NCBI RefSeq assembly: GCF_011174675.1
Contig: NZ_JAANIG010000034.1
Location: forward strand, 1 to 50,190
DNA: 50,190 bases
Reading direction: 5' to 3'
From: Perlabentimonas gracilis
GTDB lineage: Bacteria > Bacteroidota > Bacteroidia > Bacteroidales > Tenuifilaceae
Shown here: positions 16,576-25,812 of the stretch, piece after piece
How positions within the stretch are numbered: position 1 is the stretch's first letter
How the letters are laid out: each line of letters begins with the position of its first letter
Program-made: the position numbers and the translations under genes
The notes under the pieces: model-generated
Told to the model about the DNA's origin: nothing
What the model saw: only the letters and a program-made list of their open reading frames with translations
Database searches by the model: none

Positions 16576-18081
16576 ATGAAAGAGAGTAACGTGCAAATGA
16601 ACCCCAACGAATTGGTTCAGTTCTTAAAGAAATCGCCATCGGAATTCACCCGAAACGATATCGTTCGCTTCTGCGAACAGAATGGCATTGAGATGATTAA
16701 CTTCCGCTACGTGGCCGAGGATGGTAGGCTAAAAACGCTCAATTTTGTGATTACATCTAAAGAGCACCTTGAGACCATTCTAACCAATGGCGAACGGGTG
16801 GATGGCAGCAGCCTTTTCTCTTTCATCGAGGCTGGCAGCAGCGACCTTTACGTTGTTCCCCGCTACCGCACCGCATTTATAAATCCATTCGCTGAGGTTC
16901 CTACCCTCGATATCCTTTGCTCGTTCTACAACAACGAGGGCAAACCACTAGAGAGCGATCCTGGCTACGTACTACGCAAGGCCAGCGAGGAGTTTACTCG
17001 CCAAACGGGTTACAACTTTAAGGCACTGGGCGAGCTAGAATATTACATAATCTCTCCTAAAGAAGATGCATTTCCTGGTGTAGACCAAAAGGGATACCAC
17101 GCCAGCGAGCCGTTTGCCAAGTTTGAGTTTATCCGCAACGAGGCGCTAAGGCTTATTGCCAAGGCAGGAGGCTGCATAAAGTACGGGCACTCAGAGGTTG
17201 GGTGTTTCTCCGACGAGGATATGTACTACGAGCAGCAGGAGATTGAGTTCCTCCCCACTTCGGTGGAGGAGGCAGCCGAACAGATGATATTGGCCAAGTG
17301 GATACTAAGAATGCTAGGCTACCGCTATGGTGTAGATATTAGCTACGCCCCTAAAATTACCGTAGGCAAAGCGGGTAGCGGAATGCATTTCCATATGATG
17401 CTCGAGAAGGATGGCAAGAACCTTACAGCCGAGAATGGCAAGCTCAGCGATTTAGCTAAAAAGATGATTGCCGGAATACTTAGCTCTGCCGACGCACTTA
17501 CAGCCTTTGGAAATACCATACCAACCTCGTATCTCCGCCTAGTTCCGCATCAGGAGGCTCCCACCAACGTTTGCTGGGGCGACCGCAACCGCTCCGTGGT
17601 AATACGCGTTCCCCTGGGATGGTCGGGTGCAGGCAATATGATTCAGGATGCTAACCCCCAAGATAAGAGCGAAAGCCGTAAGGGCGAGTCGAAGCAAACC
17701 TTTGAGTTTAGAGTTCCCGATGGCTCGGCCGATATTTATCTCACCCTAGCCGGATTGGTAGTTACTGCACTTAAAGGCCTTCAAATGCCTGATGCGTTAG
17801 AGGTTGCACAAAAACTTTACGTTGATGTAAACATCTTTAAGCCTGAGTTTAAAGATAAGCTGGCCACGCTGGAGCAGCTGCCTGTATCGTGCTACGAATC
17901 GGCCGAGGCGCTTGACAACAAGCGAGCAATTTTTGAGAACAACCATATCTTTCCACAAGGGCTTATCCAAAGCCGCATTGAGAAACTTAAATCGTATAAC
18001 GATAAGGGGCTTAGTGAAAAGCTATACGGAAAGCATGATGAGATAAAGAAACTAGTAGATCAATTTATCCATGTAGGGTAA
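16576..18081 (+). CDS. glnA: Glutamine synthetase, type I-like
   Basis: A 501-residue glutamine synthetase, which makes glutamine from glutamate, ammonia and ATP. The N-terminal beta-grasp is at about residues 35-120 (GERVDGSSLFSFIEAGSSD). Catalytic-domain motifs follow: ELEYYIISP with a metal-binding Glu, GHSEVGCFSDEDMYYEQQEIEF, GSGMHFHMML with the ATP-site His, and PTNVCWGDRNRSVVIRVPL. The length fits GSI, not the GSIII of about 730 residues that is common in Bacteroides. The region where regulated enzymes carry the adenylylation Tyr (NLYDLP) has no counterpart, so control by adenylylation is unlikely. It is monocistronic with its own terminator. The Met at codon 8 is an alternative start. 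Confidence 0.9.
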   Translation: MKESNVQMNPNELVQFLKKSPSEFTRNDIVRFCEQNGIEMINFRYVAEDGRLKTLNFVITSKEHLETILTNGERVDGSSLFSFIEAGSSDLYVVPRYRTAFINPFAEVPTLDILCSFYNNEGKPLESDPGYVLRKASEEFTRQTGYNFKALGELEYYIISPKEDAFPGVDQKGYHASEPFAKFEFIRNEALRLIAKAGGCIKYGHSEVGCFSDEDMYYEQQEIEFLPTSVEEAAEQMILAKWILRMLGYRYGVDISYAPKITVGKAGSGMHFHMMLEKDGKNLTAENGKLSDLAKKMIAGILSSADALTAFGNTIPTSYLRLVPHQEAPTNVCWGDRNRSVVIRVPLGWSGAGNMIQDANPQDKSESRKGESKQTFEFRVPDGSADIYLTLAGLVVTALKGLQMPDALEVAQKLYVDVNIFKPEFKDKLATLEQLPVSCYESAEALDNKRAIFENNHIFPQGLIQSRIEKLKSYNDKGLSEKLYGKHDEIKKLVDQFIHVG

Positions 18082-18104
18082 TCAGGATCAAACAGAAGCA
18101 AGGT

Positions 18105-18136
18105 AAAGGCGAGGCTATAACCTCGCCTTTGCTTTT
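18105..18136. terminator. Bidirectional terminator between glnA and pdxH
   Basis: A 10-bp perfect stem AAAGGCGAGG (18105-18114) with CCTCGCCTTT (18121-18130), loop CTATAA. A T-rich stretch follows on the plus strand. It sits between convergent genes and probably serves mainly glnA. Confidence 0.85.
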
Positions 18137-18144
18137 GCGCCTTG

Positions 18145-18789
18145 CTAGGGGGCAAGTCGTTCTATCTCCCACGTCTCATTTAGGAAAGAAAACTGAATAC
18201 GATCATGCAAACGATTGGGCCTCCCCTGCCAAAACTCAATTACATTGGGCGTAAGAGTATAACCGCCCCAGTTAGGCGGGCGCTTAATTGGCTTATTTGA
18301 GAACTCCTCCAGAAAATCCGACTTCAGATTATCGAGGTACTTCCTGCTTGGTATTACTTGGCTTTGAGGCGATGCCCACGCTCCAATTTTGCTTTTATCG
18401 GGTCGAGTTTCGAAATACTTATCGGAAAGCCTTTCGCTGGTTTTCTTTATAGTCCCCTCAATCCGAACCTGTCGTTCGAGCTCTGGCCAGTAAAATACCA
18501 GCGCACCGTAGGGATTCTGCAGTATCTGCCTACCCTTCTTGCTCTCGTAGTTGGTAAAAAAGGTGAAGCCAGTCGAACCAACATCCTTAAGCAGAACAAC
18601 CCTAGCCGAGGGTTTTCCATCGAATGTGCTTGTGGCTAGGGTCATTGCCGTGGGCTCATTGCATTGGGCTTCAATTGCCTCTGCCAGCCACAGTTCAAAG
18701 AGGGATATGGGGTTTCTATCAATATCGGCTTCATTCAGATGCCTCAAATTGTAATCCCTACGAATGTCCGATATGTTCTGTTTCTTCAT
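18145..18789 (-). CDS. pdxH: Pyridoxamine 5'-phosphate oxidase
   Basis: A 214-residue FMN enzyme that oxidises pyridoxine or pyridoxamine 5'-phosphate to pyridoxal 5'-phosphate, the last step of vitamin B6 salvage. Family motifs are in order: DIRRDYNLRHLNEADIDRNP at the N-terminus, AMTLATSTFDGKPSARVVLL, FFTNYESKKGRQI, the substrate-contacting FYWPELERQVRIEGT, SQSQ-type variant SPQSQVIPSR, and the C-terminal EFWQGRPNRLHDRI with the catalytic Arg and His. The length is exactly that of the family. The start overlaps the 3' end of the upstream yihY-like gene by 32 bp, indicating translational coupling in a minus-strand operon that also carries nadC. Two cofactor pathway genes in one operon fits a housekeeping role. 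Confidence 0.96.
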   Translation of the reverse strand: MKKQNISDIRRDYNLRHLNEADIDRNPISLFELWLAEAIEAQCNEPTAMTLATSTFDGKPSARVVLLKDVGSTGFTFFTNYESKKGRQILQNPYGALVFYWPELERQVRIEGTIKKTSERLSDKYFETRPDKSKIGAWASPQSQVIPSRKYLDNLKSDFLEEFSNKPIKRPPNWGGYTLTPNVIEFWQGRPNRLHDRIQFSFLNETWEIERLAP

Positions 18790-19747
18790 AGCTTAGCTTT
18801 TTGGTCAAACTACTTTTGGCCGATGCAATGCTGGCATTGATCTCGAATCCAACAATTAGCCCAATGGCGTTGAAAAAAATCCAAATCATAAGCGCCAGCA
18901 GGCTGCCAATAGATCCGTATAGCTTGTTATACTGCCCAAAGTTGTTTACATAAAACGAAAACCCTAACGATGTAACCAAAATCATTGCTGTTGCCATAAT
19001 CGACCCTGCAGAGATAAACCTAAACTTGGTTCGTTTGGCGGGTGCCATATAGTAAAGCAGCGAAATGGAAAAAAAGAAGATGCAAACAATAACAAACCAC
19101 CTGATTACAACAATAACATAGTAGGTAAAGTTTAGCTGAAGAAACTCTTTTTGTACCAAAATATCGAGCAGGAACTGTCCAAACAGAACCAGCATAACGC
19201 CAAGAGTAAGTAGCAGGGGCAGTAAGAATGTTAGAAAAAAAGCTATTAAATGCTGGTTAACAAATCCTCGGGTTTCGATGGTGTGGTAAGTAGCATTAAA
19301 GGCATTAATTAGGGAGCTTACACCATTATGGGCAAAAAAAACCGCCGCTATAAAGCCAAATGAAAGCAATCCCCAGCTTCGCTGGGTTACCACCTCGGTA
19401 AGAGTACTCTCCACCAACGAGAAAGCTGTAATAGGCAACAACTCCTCCACCAGTTCGAGTAGCTGCTGCTGAAAGTTACTAACAGGTATATACGGTATAA
19501 GCGTGAATAGGAAGATGATGGTTGGGAAAATAGCCACAAAAAAATCGAAGGCAACAGCCGAGGCTCTTGTGGTTATGCTACCTCGGATCAACCCTCGACC
19601 AAAAAAGGCAACCACATCGTAAATGGGAACCCCATCGAAGCCAATAAAGCTAACTCGCTTAGCTTTTCGCACAGTAAGCCTAGCGTAAACAGAAACCCGT
19701 CGCAATATTTGCTTCATCGAGTGCTTCCAGCTATGCTTTGCAGGCAT
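18758..19747 (-). CDS. YihY/BrkB-family inner-membrane protein
   Basis: A 329-residue polytopic membrane protein of the YihY/virulence-factor BrkB family (once misnamed RNase BN). An amphipathic N-terminal region of about 50 residues precedes six predicted membrane helices. The family signature appears in GSITTRASAVAFDFFVAIFP near residues 55-75, and later GSIGSLLALMIWIFFNAIGL, followed by a short cytoplasmic tail. The function of the family is not established; transport or envelope roles have been proposed. It lies 20 bp after nadC and overlaps pdxH, so it is co-transcribed with the two cofactor genes. Confidence 0.92.
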   Translation of the reverse strand: MPAKHSWKHSMKQILRRVSVYARLTVRKAKRVSFIGFDGVPIYDVVAFFGRGLIRGSITTRASAVAFDFFVAIFPTIIFLFTLIPYIPVSNFQQQLLELVEELLPITAFSLVESTLTEVVTQRSWGLLSFGFIAAVFFAHNGVSSLINAFNATYHTIETRGFVNQHLIAFFLTFLLPLLLTLGVMLVLFGQFLLDILVQKEFLQLNFTYYVIVVIRWFVIVCIFFFSISLLYYMAPAKRTKFRFISAGSIMATAMILVTSLGFSFYVNNFGQYNKLYGSIGSLLALMIWIFFNAIGLIVGFEINASIASAKSSLTKKLSYEETEHIGHS

Positions 19748-19767
19748 TACGGTATGATTTTGGTTCG

Positions 19768-20604
19768 CTATACCTTTTTAAGGTTCATATCAAGACTTTT
19801 GATCTTATGGGTTAGAGCCCCAACTGATATAAAATCGACACCCGTCTCGGCATACCCTCGGATTGTTTCTTGGGTAATACCTCCCGATGATTCAACCTCG
19901 AATCGGCCATCGATCAGCGCCACAGCTTTTCGTGTATTCTCAACGCTAAAATTATCGAGCATAATGCGTTTAACCCCACCCACCTCAATAACCTCCATTA
20001 TTTCATCGAAGTTCCGGGTCTCAATCTCTATATCGATATTTCGCCCGGTAGACTTTAGGTAACTGTTGGCCTTTTCGATAGCCTGCCTAACCCCTCCTGC
20101 AAAATCCACGTGATTATCCTTTAGCATAATCATATCGTAAAGCCCCATCCTATGATTGTGCCCCCCGCCAATGCGAACGGCCAGCTTGTCGAATACACGC
20201 ATACCGGGTGTGGTTTTCCGGGTGTCCAGTACCTTGGCGCGGGTTCCTTCTATTAGCTTCACATAAACATTTGTTTGGCTTGCTATCCCGCTCATTCGTT
20301 GCATAATATTAAGCACTATCCGCTCTGCCTGCAACAACGAATGTACACGCCCCTTTGCGCTAAAGCCAATATCGCCAAACTTAACAGAAGCTCCATCGGT
20401 TAGAAAAGGGGTAAAGTTAATCTGGCTATCAATTCGTTGATATACTTTCTGGGCCACCTCTACTCCAGCAAGCACACCCGAATCCTTAAGCATGAGCTGC
20501 ACTTCGCCAACGGCATCGTTGGGAATGCATGATAACGACGAATGGTCACCATCGCCAATGTCCTCAGCAATGGCCAGGTCAATTAGTTTGTCTTCCAATG
20601 ACAT
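19768..20604 (-). CDS. nadC: Nicotinate-nucleotide pyrophosphorylase (carboxylating)
   Basis: A 278-residue quinolinate phosphoribosyltransferase, which converts quinolinate and PRPP to nicotinate mononucleotide in de novo NAD synthesis. Motifs: AIAEDIGDGDHSS at the N-terminus, LQAERIVLNIMQRMSGIAS, TRKTTPGMRVFDKLAVRIGG with substrate-binding Arg and Lys, HNHRMGLYDMIMLKDNH and the glycine-rich phosphate-binding end VESSGGITQETI. The length is as expected for the family. It is the second gene of a four-gene minus-strand operon, 57 bp after the DUF4783 gene and 20 bp before the YihY-like gene. Confidence 0.97.
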   Translation of the reverse strand: MSLEDKLIDLAIAEDIGDGDHSSLSCIPNDAVGEVQLMLKDSGVLAGVEVAQKVYQRIDSQINFTPFLTDGASVKFGDIGFSAKGRVHSLLQAERIVLNIMQRMSGIASQTNVYVKLIEGTRAKVLDTRKTTPGMRVFDKLAVRIGGGHNHRMGLYDMIMLKDNHVDFAGGVRQAIEKANSYLKSTGRNIDIEIETRNFDEIMEVIEVGGVKRIMLDNFSVENTRKAVALIDGRFEVESSGGITQETIRGYAETGVDFISVGALTHKIKSLDMNLKKV

Positions 20605-20661
20605 CTAAATACTTTGTTTTGGTAATTCGATGCGAATGTAACGATAAAATTGTTATTGGCA

Positions 20662-21072
20662 TCAACTGCGCTCAATACGAATTTGGTGTATCAGTAGCTT
20701 GCTCTTATCGGTTTTCATAAATATTGAAACCCTGAAGCTACCCGTTTGAGTAACTAGAGTCCCAATGGCAAAGCTTGTATTGCCCTTATTCCCTTGGTGA
20801 TTAATCCTAAACGAAGTGGGCTTATTGCGTGTAAAGAAGTCTTTCATTAGTAGCTCGGCTTGCGACTTGCTGTAGATGTTTTCCTCATCAAGCAGCTCCA
20901 GTTCAACGGTTGGGTTTAGGTGTTTACCCAGCTCACTTGAGTTGCCATTGGTAAAAACTTTTGTAATGGACTCGAGAAAGCTATCGGTAGACCCCTGAGG
21001 GACGAAACCACTAAAAACCACAGCAATTGATGCTATAATCATAATGGTTCTCACTTTTCTATTCATATTCAT
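20662..21072 (-). CDS. DUF4783-type secreted protein
   Basis: A 136-residue protein with an N-terminal signal or anchor helix (about residues 8-24, VRTIMIIASIAVVFSGF) and a mature domain of about 110 residues with an NTF2-like alternation of helices and strands. I recognise it as the Bacteroidota DUF4783 family, which has no known function. A TTG lies one codon upstream, but the ATG at 21072 is a better start. It is the promoter-proximal gene of the nadC operon. A link to NAD synthesis is only positional. Confidence 0.75.
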   Translation of the reverse strand: MNMNRKVRTIMIIASIAVVFSGFVPQGSTDSFLESITKVFTNGNSSELGKHLNPTVELELLDEENIYSKSQAELLMKDFFTRNKPTSFRINHQGNKGNTSFAIGTLVTQTGSFRVSIFMKTDKSKLLIHQIRIERS

Positions 21073-21459
21073 CAACTTTATTTCGGGTTCAGTTAAGCAT
21101 CAAAAAAAATCTAAATCAGGAGATTATAAGCAACAAAATGTATGCCCTTTACCATTTAGTTCAACCAATGTTTATGCAATAATTATAAATACTAATGCTT
21201 AGTATTACTAAAAATTTCAAGCATTGGTTTCGGTTATTTGTAAAAATAGTGAATGTAAGTGTGTTTTCAAAACTATTTTGAAAAGCCATAGTAATGATTA
21301 CATAACTATTTACATTAAGGCTCTACATTTTTATGTGGATATAAGGCGTGAGCGGACAATTCGAGTGGCTTTGTAAAAACACCATGGCTCAAACAATTTT
21401 GGAGATAAAATTTTAAAATCGTTAATTTACCTTTGAATGAACTCAATAAAAGCACCGAG
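21073..21459. other. Divergent intergenic region (DUF4783 / rlmH)
   Basis: About 390 bp of AT-rich DNA with no credible gene. It holds a small AT-rich hairpin (AATACTAA-TGC-TTAGTATT, 21188-21206) and must contain the promoters of both divergent operons. I see no repeat of the families found elsewhere in the window. Confidence 0.6.
21428..21435 (+). promoter_or_regulatory. -7 element of the rlmH promoter
   Basis: TACCTTTG fits TAnnTTTG. If it is used, transcription starts near 21442, downstream of the TTG at 21433, which excludes that codon and favours the GTG at 21460 as the rlmH start. Confidence 0.5.
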
Positions 21460-21933
21460 GTGAAAATAACAATTTTGGCCATAGGCAAAACCAACATCAA
21501 CTTTGTAAACGAGGGGATTAGCGAGTACTTAAAGCGGTTAAAGCGCTACATAAAGGTTGAGATACAAATTATAGCCGATGTTAAGAACAGCAAAAACCTT
21601 ACAGCACCCCAGCTTATTCAGAAAGAGGAGGAGCTACTGCTTAACGCATTGAGTTCCGATTCTTACGTTGTACTTCTCGACGAAAAAGGCAAGGAGTGCA
21701 CCTCGGTGGAGCTATCGCAGTTTGTCGAGGGTAAAATGATTAGCGGCACCAAGGAGGTTGTTTTTGTAATTGGAGGAGCCTACGGTGTTTCCAATGCCAT
21801 AAAACAAAGGGCAAACGAACAGCTATCGATGTCGCAATTAACCTTCTCGCACCAAATGATTAGGTTAATACTAATTGAGCAGATATACCGAGCGATGACC
21901 ATTATAAGGGGCGAACCCTATCACCACGAGTAG
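21460..21933 (+). CDS. rlmH: 23S rRNA pseudouridine-1915 N3-methyltransferase
   Basis: A 157-residue SPOUT methyltransferase that modifies position 1915 in helix 69 of 23S rRNA after 70S assembly. The start VKITILAIGKT is the family's usual N-terminus. SAM-binding trefoil-knot motifs are VVLLDEKGKECTS, the glycine-rich VVFVIGGAYGVS and SQLTFSHQMIRLILIEQIYR, and the end is RGEPYHHE. The frame is open nine codons further up to a TTG, but GTG at 21460 gives the canonical length and lies downstream of a -7 element. It is followed 83 bp later by a large kinase gene on the same strand. Confidence 0.95.
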   Translation: MKITILAIGKTNINFVNEGISEYLKRLKRYIKVEIQIIADVKNSKNLTAPQLIQKEEELLLNALSSDSYVVLLDEKGKECTSVELSQFVEGKMISGTKEVVFVIGGAYGVSNAIKQRANEQLSMSQLTFSHQMIRLILIEQIYRAMTIIRGEPYHHE

Positions 21934-22016
21934 CTTTCGAAGTAAATTCGGTGCGATTTTTGCTGCTACCAGCCATTGTCCGTGAAAAACAAAAATAACT
22001 CAATAAAAGAATCGTT

Positions 22017-25000
22017 GTGAGCAACTGGAGTATAAGGATTGTTATTGTTGTAGCCATCTTGCTATCCCTAGCATCTTTTATTACAATTCCCTACACCTCA
22101 CAGATTCTTACCCAGCGACTTGCCAGCCCTCCTCAAATTTCCCGCACCAAGGATGTTGTAATGGAGCGCACCAACGTGGGGATGCAAATTACCAAGGATT
22201 TAATAAACGAAGCATTCGACAATGGATTTTTAAGTGCCTTTGGGTTGCTGTCGGACTCAAAATGGAAAACCCTACAGAGCGAGGGCCTAGCCATATTCCT
22301 GTTTAAGGATGATATACTCGAGTTCTGGTCCGAGAACATGGAGATTGGCCATGTTGAGGAGCTGTCGAACAGGTTGGTTAAAGTACAAAACACTTGGTGT
22401 ATATCGTACTGGATTGCTCGCGATGATATAAAGGGGTTACTCCTTGTGAAGCTGCGATACAACTATCCCTACCAAAATAAATTTTTGCAAAATGAGTTCC
22501 ACAGCTCCCTTAACTTTCTGAGTGGCTACTACCTGTCCTCCACACCTCTCGATGGTTCGTTCCCCGTAGCACTCTTTGGCAGTGCCCCAGTTTTTTACCT
22601 AAGCTACATCCCCAGAGATTTTGAAACAGAGAAGGAGAATTTTGAAGCGCTCCTTTACCTAATAGGTTTCATAATGCTTACCATTGCCCTTTACAGCGTA
22701 TTTTGGCTACCATTTTTGAGGGACAGAAAGATTCTGAGCATACCGCTGATGGCAATTACTCTTGCTGGGTTAAGATTAGCTATTTTACATTGGCATATCA
22801 TTCCTCAGGGAAGTTGGAAACTATTTAGCCCTGAGATTTTTGCCTTCTCATGGCTCACCCCATCAATGGGCGATCTGCTTATAAACACTGCCATAGTATT
22901 CGGTATTATGGCCTACGCATTCAGAGCGGTTCGGGAGATAGAGTTTCAGAAAAATAGCTGGAAGGGGCTATCAGGATTCCTTTTTGCACTAATATCGTTT
23001 ATTGCACTTTTCATAACCGATAGCCTTATATCAATACTCGTTCACAACTCAACCATAACCCTAGAAGCTTACCGAATTTTTAACCTGTCAATTTATACAG
23101 GCCTTGCATATATTGTGGTATCGCTATGGTTTATTAGCGCCATACTTAGCGCATATTGCGCAACCCAAATGCTTTCATCATTCGTGAGGAAACATCGGGT
23201 TGCCATATGGACTACCGGTTTAGTAATTGGCTTAGTAACCATTGCAGCATTAGCGTCAACCCCTTCGGCATACGGAATTGTTCTGGCAGTGATGGTCGTA
23301 GTGCTTATTCATCACTTTTACAAATCAACCAAAACTATAAATGTAAGCTTGTTCCTTGCCTTACTATTGCTGCTATCACTTTACACAGTGTTGCTGGTTT
23401 CGAGAAATTCGGAGGCAAAGGATAGGGAGGTTCGGAAAATACTGGCCATTAACTTGGCCAACGAGCGCGACCCGGTGGCAGAGGTCATTTTCCCTCAGAT
23501 GACCCGAAAGATGTATGCGGATCAGGACATCCTATACTACCTTGATAACATCTCAACCCATGAGGGTGAACTTTACACGCACCTTAATGAGAACTACCTC
23601 AACAGCTATCTCCAAAAGTACGACTTCCAAATAACCGTTTGCCTTAGCTCCTCCGACATCTACATTGAGAGTACTGGCGAAGTAATGGGCTGCTACAGTT
23701 TTTTTGAGAGCATGCTTAATGAGTATGGCATGCGAATACCGGGTACCAGCTTCTACCATCTGAACAACCAGAATGGACGAATAAGCTACCTGGGAATGGT
23801 TGAGTACGTTCTGCCCGATGGAGCGGAAATTTGCATCTACCTTGAGCTCGACTCGAAGCTTAGCCGCGAGCTGCTGGGCTACCCCGAGCTGCTTCTCGAC
23901 GGAAAGGTAACAGGCCGATCAATCTTCTCAAGCTATTCGTCAGCCAAATATTTTAATGGACAACTTATTGCCCGAACAGGTAATTTCGACTACCCCCTCT
24001 TCAACACGTTTGAGGCAGATACAGCAAGCGTTTACACATTTATCGACGATAAGAGCCACAGCCACCTCATGTACTCCAACGACAGCGAGATAGAGCTCTT
24101 TCTAAGCCGACCCAAGGAGAATCTATTCAACGTAACCGCATCGTTTGCATGGGTATTTCTGTTTTTTTACATCACCTCAATTCTTTGGCTAATGCTGGGA
24201 GGGCTCCCTGTGGGCTTTAACTTTAGGGTTCCCAGCCTTAAGAATAGGATTAGGTACACCATGGTGCAGCTGCTCTTCCTATCGCTAATTATGGTAGGAA
24301 TGGTAACCATAACCTATAGCGTGAAGGGTTTCGAAAGCAAAAACTACGACAGCTTGAACGAGAAGCTGCTATCGGCCAAGGTAGATATTGAAAGCAACCT
24401 GGTTCCCCAAGAAGCAATTCTGCCCGATTATGCCGATTACCTGACCCACTACCTTATAAAACTCTCAAACGTACTTCGATCTGATATCAATCTATACAGC
24501 CTCAGCGGTGAACTAATTGCCACATCACGCCCCGAGGTTTTTGAACGGCAGCTCATTGGCACCGATATGCACCCGCTGTCGTACTACGAGCTGTCCACCA
24601 AGTATAGCCCCAAGCTTATACATACCGAGCAAATTGGTAGCATGGAGTACCTATCGGCCTATGCTCCCATTTTCAATAATCGTAACCAAATGGTCGCTTA
24701 CCTTAACCTCCCTTACTTCACCCGGCAGGGCGAATTCATGGAGGAGGTGTTCTCGGTTATTGTGGCCCTGGTGAACATCTATGCACTTCTAATCCTCTTC
24801 GCCATTTTTGTGGCGATTGTAATTAGCAGCCAGATATCGAAACCCTTGGTGCTAATCCGAGAGAAGCTCAGCACGGTTGACCTGGATAAGCATAACGAGA
24901 CCATTAGCTATGTGGGCAACGACGAACTGGGACAGCTCGTAGCCGAGTACAACCGAATGGTAGGTGAGTTGGCCGAAAGCGCCTCTAAGCTAGCGCAAAG

Positions 25001-25679
25001 CCAGCGGCAAAGCGCTTGGCGCGAGATGGCCAAGCAGATTGCACATGAAATAAAGAATCCGCTTACCCCCATAAAGCTAAATCTGCAGTATTTGGTTAAG
25101 GCTAAGAGAAGTAACCACCCCGATTGGGATACGCTATTCGAAAAGTTTGCCGATTCGCTAATCGACCAAATCAACACGCTAAGCAACATTGCCACCGAGT
25201 TCTCGAACTTTGCCAAAATGCCCGTGGGGCAGTTCAAGCACATTACGCTTAATGGGATAGTAGATGATGCGGTGAACCTCTTCTCGGCCTACCCCAACAT
25301 ATACGTTGAGAAGAACATACCCCATGAAGAACTTCCCATTTACGCCGATAAAGAGCAGCTTAGCCGAGTATTTGTAAATCTTATAAAGAATGCCGTACAG
25401 GCCATTGGGCGTAAGGAGGAAGGGCACCTAAGGGTATCGATTGTAATCTCGAAGCCCAACGTTAGAGTTGTTATTGAGGACAACGGCACCGGCATTCCCG
25501 ATGATGTGGCCGAAAAGCTGTTCACACCCAACTTCACAACCAAATCGGGGGGTATGGGACTTGGACTAGCCATTAGCAAAGGTATTGTTGAAGTGATAGG
25601 TGGACGTATCTGGTTCGAGAGTACCCCAGGACTTGGCACTAAGTTCTTTGTGCAGCTACCCTTATCGCCCAAGCAGTAA
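22017..25679 (+). CDS. Very large membrane sensor kinase (NtrY-like core)
   Basis: A 1220-residue histidine kinase. After one N-terminal membrane helix (about 7-27) and an extracytoplasmic domain of about 180 residues, a block of about eight membrane helices follows (about 205-465). A second extracytoplasmic domain of about 220 residues, two more helices (about 700-770), a third external domain of about 120 residues and a last helix (about 910-940) precede a HAMP-like linker. The core is HisKA with His1010 in EMAKQIAHEIKNPLTPIKLN, typical of NtrB/NtrY kinases, and HATPase_c (NLIKNAVQAIGRKEEG, VIEDNGTGIPD, GGMGLGLAIS). It starts with GTG. No response regulator is adjacent; NtrC-type partners are usual for this core. 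The ligand and role are unknown, and the many helices suggest an added transporter-like sensor. Confidence 0.9.
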   Translation: MSNWSIRIVIVVAILLSLASFITIPYTSQILTQRLASPPQISRTKDVVMERTNVGMQITKDLINEAFDNGFLSAFGLLSDSKWKTLQSEGLAIFLFKDDILEFWSENMEIGHVEELSNRLVKVQNTWCISYWIARDDIKGLLLVKLRYNYPYQNKFLQNEFHSSLNFLSGYYLSSTPLDGSFPVALFGSAPVFYLSYIPRDFETEKENFEALLYLIGFIMLTIALYSVFWLPFLRDRKILSIPLMAITLAGLRLAILHWHIIPQGSWKLFSPEIFAFSWLTPSMGDLLINTAIVFGIMAYAFRAVREIEFQKNSWKGLSGFLFALISFIALFITDSLISILVHNSTITLEAYRIFNLSIYTGLAYIVVSLWFISAILSAYCATQMLSSFVRKHRVAIWTTGLVIGLVTIAALASTPSAYGIVLAVMVVVLIHHFYKSTKTINVSLFLALLLLLSLYTVLLVSRNSEAKDREVRKILAINLANERDPVAEVIFPQMTRKMYADQDILYYLDNISTHEGELYTHLNENYLNSYLQKYDFQITVCLSSSDIYIESTGEVMGCYSFFESMLNEYGMRIPGTSFYHLNNQNGRISYLGMVEYVLPDGAEICIYLELDSKLSRELLGYPELLLDGKVTGRSIFSSYSSAKYFNGQLIARTGNFDYPLFNTFEADTASVYTFIDDKSHSHLMYSNDSEIELFLSRPKENLFNVTASFAWVFLFFYITSILWLMLGGLPVGFNFRVPSLKNRIRYTMVQLLFLSLIMVGMVTITYSVKGFESKNYDSLNEKLLSAKVDIESNLVPQEAILPDYADYLTHYLIKLSNVLRSDINLYSLSGELIATSRPEVFERQLIGTDMHPLSYYELSTKYSPKLIHTEQIGSMEYLSAYAPIFNNRNQMVAYLNLPYFTRQGEFMEEVFSVIVALVNIYALLILFAIFVAIVISSQISKPLVLIREKLSTVDLDKHNETISYVGNDELGQLVAEYNRMVGELAESASKLAQSQRQSAWREMAKQIAHEIKNPLTPIKLNLQYLVKAKRSNHPDWDTLFEKFADSLIDQINTLSNIATEFSNFAKMPVGQFKHITLNGIVDDAVNLFSAYPNIYVEKNIPHEELPIYADKEQLSRVFVNLIKNAVQAIGRKEEGHLRVSIVISKPNVRVVIEDNGTGIPDDVAEKLFTPNFTTKSGGMGLGLAISKGIVEVIGGRIWFESTPGLGTKFFVQLPLSPKQ

Positions 25680-25776
25680 CCGTATCAACTTGTGCAAGAG
25701 CCTTACTTGCCGTTAGCAAAACAGGACAACAGCAAATTATTAAACCGATTTGTGAGAAAATCGTTCTATTTCTTAC

Positions 25777-25785
25777 TATCTTTGC
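25777..25785 (+). promoter_or_regulatory. -7 element of the era promoter
   Basis: TATCTTTGC is a full match to the Bacteroidota TAnnTTTGC element, 28 bp before the era ATG. A TTTG at 25749-25752 is a possible -33 element, but the spacing is a few bases longer than usual. Confidence 0.6.
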
Positions 25786-25812
25786 AGCCCAAAAAAATTG
25801 TAATTCAGCAAG

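Noticed and set aside
21188-21206. AT-rich hairpin as a terminator or operator
   Set aside because: The stem is only A-T rich with a 3-nt loop and no U tract, and it lies between divergent genes; chance is likely in such AT-rich DNA.
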